From NCBI GenBank assembly GCA_040904745.1, contig JBBDSW010000107.1:1-34831 (forward strand): a stretch of DNA of 34,831 nt, given 5' to 3'. The stretch's first letter is position 1; every line of letters begins with the position of its first letter. The notes beneath the pieces are model-generated. The model did not search any database. It was not told the DNA's origin and saw nothing but the letters and a program-made list of their open reading frames with translations. A program made the position numbers and the translations under genes. This DNA is from T1Sed10-7 sp040904745. Lineage in GTDB: Bacteria > Actinomycetota > Nitriliruptoria > Nitriliruptorales > Nitriliruptoraceae. Shown here piece after piece: positions 34,308 through 34,831 of this stretch.

Positions 34308-34709
34308 ATGGCTGTCAGGGGTCGCCTGCTGTGGCAGGTCGCACGGTCGACGGGCCGCACGGCGGCTCGTGAGGCTGGCGCGGCCGTGGGAGCGGATCCG
34401 CACCGGATCCGGCGGAGTGCCCGGCTCGATCCCCACTGGCGGCGCCGGGACGCCGGCGGCGCCGCGCGCTTGTCATCGGATGAGCTGATCGTGCCGGCCG
34501 CCGGGATCGGTCGGTGGCACGGGGTCGATCCTCATCGTCCCCACGATGGCTGGAGGTCGCCCTGGAAGCTCCTGGGGTTGCTCGGCTGGGGCGGCGCCGT
34601 CGGAGCGGCCTGGTGGCTCGGGTCGACCCGGAGCCGGGGGCCGCTGGCCGGCGTCGCTGAACTCGACCGGCTCGGTGAGGCACTCAGCGGCTTCGACCGG
34701 GTGGAGTAG
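34308..34709 (+). CDS. Small hypothetical single-pass membrane protein
   Basis: 133 residues, not recognised. Residues 1-80 are rich in Arg, Ala and Gly with a net positive charge (LLWQVARSTGRTAAREAG; DPHRIRRSARLDPHWRRRD). One membrane helix is likely at about 86-105 (WKLLGLLGWGGAVGAAWWLG), followed by a short acidic tail. By the positive-inside rule the N-terminus is probably cytoplasmic. The ATG at 34308 has no ribosome site but has a TAGGGT box 7 bases upstream. The stop of rsgA is 10 bases before the start. Codon use fits its neighbours, which supports a real gene. Confidence 0.6.
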   Translation: MAVRGRLLWQVARSTGRTAAREAGAAVGADPHRIRRSARLDPHWRRRDAGGAARLSSDELIVPAAGIGRWHGVDPHRPHDGWRSPWKLLGLLGWGGAVGAAWWLGSTRSRGPLAGVAELDRLGEALSGFDRVE

Positions 34710-34773
34710 GCGGATGGATGCCGACCGGCTCGAACGGACGCCCTCCGAGGTGCCAGTCGTCGCGCACGGTCGG

Positions 34774-34779
34774 TAGGCT
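34774..34779 (+). promoter_or_regulatory. Possible -10 element of tRNA-Cys
   Basis: TAGGCT matches the TAnnnT -10 pattern and would start transcription about 5 bases before the tRNA. The -35 position (around 34751) reads TGCCAG and is not consensus. The 81 bases between the small membrane protein and the tRNA hold nothing else recognisable. Confidence 0.4.
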
Positions 34780-34790
34780 CTGCGCCTCCC

Positions 34791-34831
34791 GGCGGGGTAG
34801 CCAAGTGGTAAGGCAGGGGACTGCAAATCCC
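34791..34831 (+). tRNA. tRNA-Cys (GCA), truncated by window end
   Basis: The first 41 bases fold as a tRNA: acceptor strand GGCGGGG (34791-34797), T8 A9, D-stem GCC/GGC (34800-34802/34812-34814) with an AAGTGGTAA loop, and anticodon stem GGGGA beginning at 34816 with loop CTGCAAA, anticodon GCA at 34823-34825. The partner strand TCCC runs to the window end. The T-arm and acceptor 3' strand lie outside. A TAGGCT -10-like hexamer at 34774-34779 lies 11 bases upstream. Confidence 0.92.

Overview
The window is about 34.8 kb of chromosomal DNA from a high-GC actinobacterium. Codon third positions are strongly G/C. GTG and TTG starts follow clear Shine-Dalgarno sequences. Marker families fit the phylum: a DUF222-HNH (13E12-type) endonuclease gene, a fused MrpA-MrpB, a GyrA-type subunit with a C-terminal KGRGGKG motif, and ECF sigma and OmpR/HK regulators. 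I cannot place it below phylum level; a deep-branching lineage is possible but unproven. I see no phage, transposon, IS element or CRISPR array. Coding density is high and no gap between genes exceeds about 240 bases.

Layout, left to right. (1) 43-2852: class II fructose-bisphosphate aldolase, a GNAT acetyltransferase fused to a glycolipid-binding-like domain (opposite strand), and a Dps ferritin. (2) 2853-8821, minus strand: a type IIA topoisomerase pair (B then A subunit), then an ECF sigma factor and a membrane-anchored partner. (3) 8985-12396: an HtrA/DegP-type protease diverging from a response regulator/histidine kinase pair. The kinase sensor has exactly two cysteines, which resembles a CutRS-like secretion-stress module. 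The shared intergenic region carries GGTAAG direct repeats. A perfect 16-bp hairpin separates htrA from the topoisomerase genes. (4) 12466-14020: MscS channel and RmlC-like epimerase, one base apart. (5) 14101-15678: a DUF222-HNH endonuclease gene whose -35/-10 spacer holds a perfect LexA/SOS box, the clearest regulatory signal in the window. (6) 15786-19506: acyl-CoA carboxylase beta and alpha subunits with a palindrome upstream, followed by a broken PAS-histidine kinase (in-frame amber codon plus frameshift/deletion). (7) 20616-26247, minus strand: a six-gene Mrp Na+/H+ antiporter operon in which every junction is a 4-base ATGA overlap, with MrpB fused to MrpA and a short MrpE. (8) 26449-30330: SDR oxidoreductase, then on the minus strand acetyl-CoA synthetase followed by an MFS transporter. 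(9) 30393-34709: TldE and TldD (minus), then RsgA and a small, possibly leaderless, membrane protein (plus). (10) The 5' part of a tRNA-Cys runs off the right edge.

Functional themes are central carbon and acyl-CoA metabolism (aldolase, Acs, acyl-CoA carboxylase), envelope and ion homeostasis (Mrp, MscS, HtrA with its two-component system), and DNA topology and damage response (topoisomerase pair, Dps, SOS-box endonuclease). Most genes are ordinary housekeeping or stress genes. The items most worth a second look are the SOS-box promoter, the HtrA/two-cysteine kinase module, the atypical topoisomerase pair and the decayed kinase.
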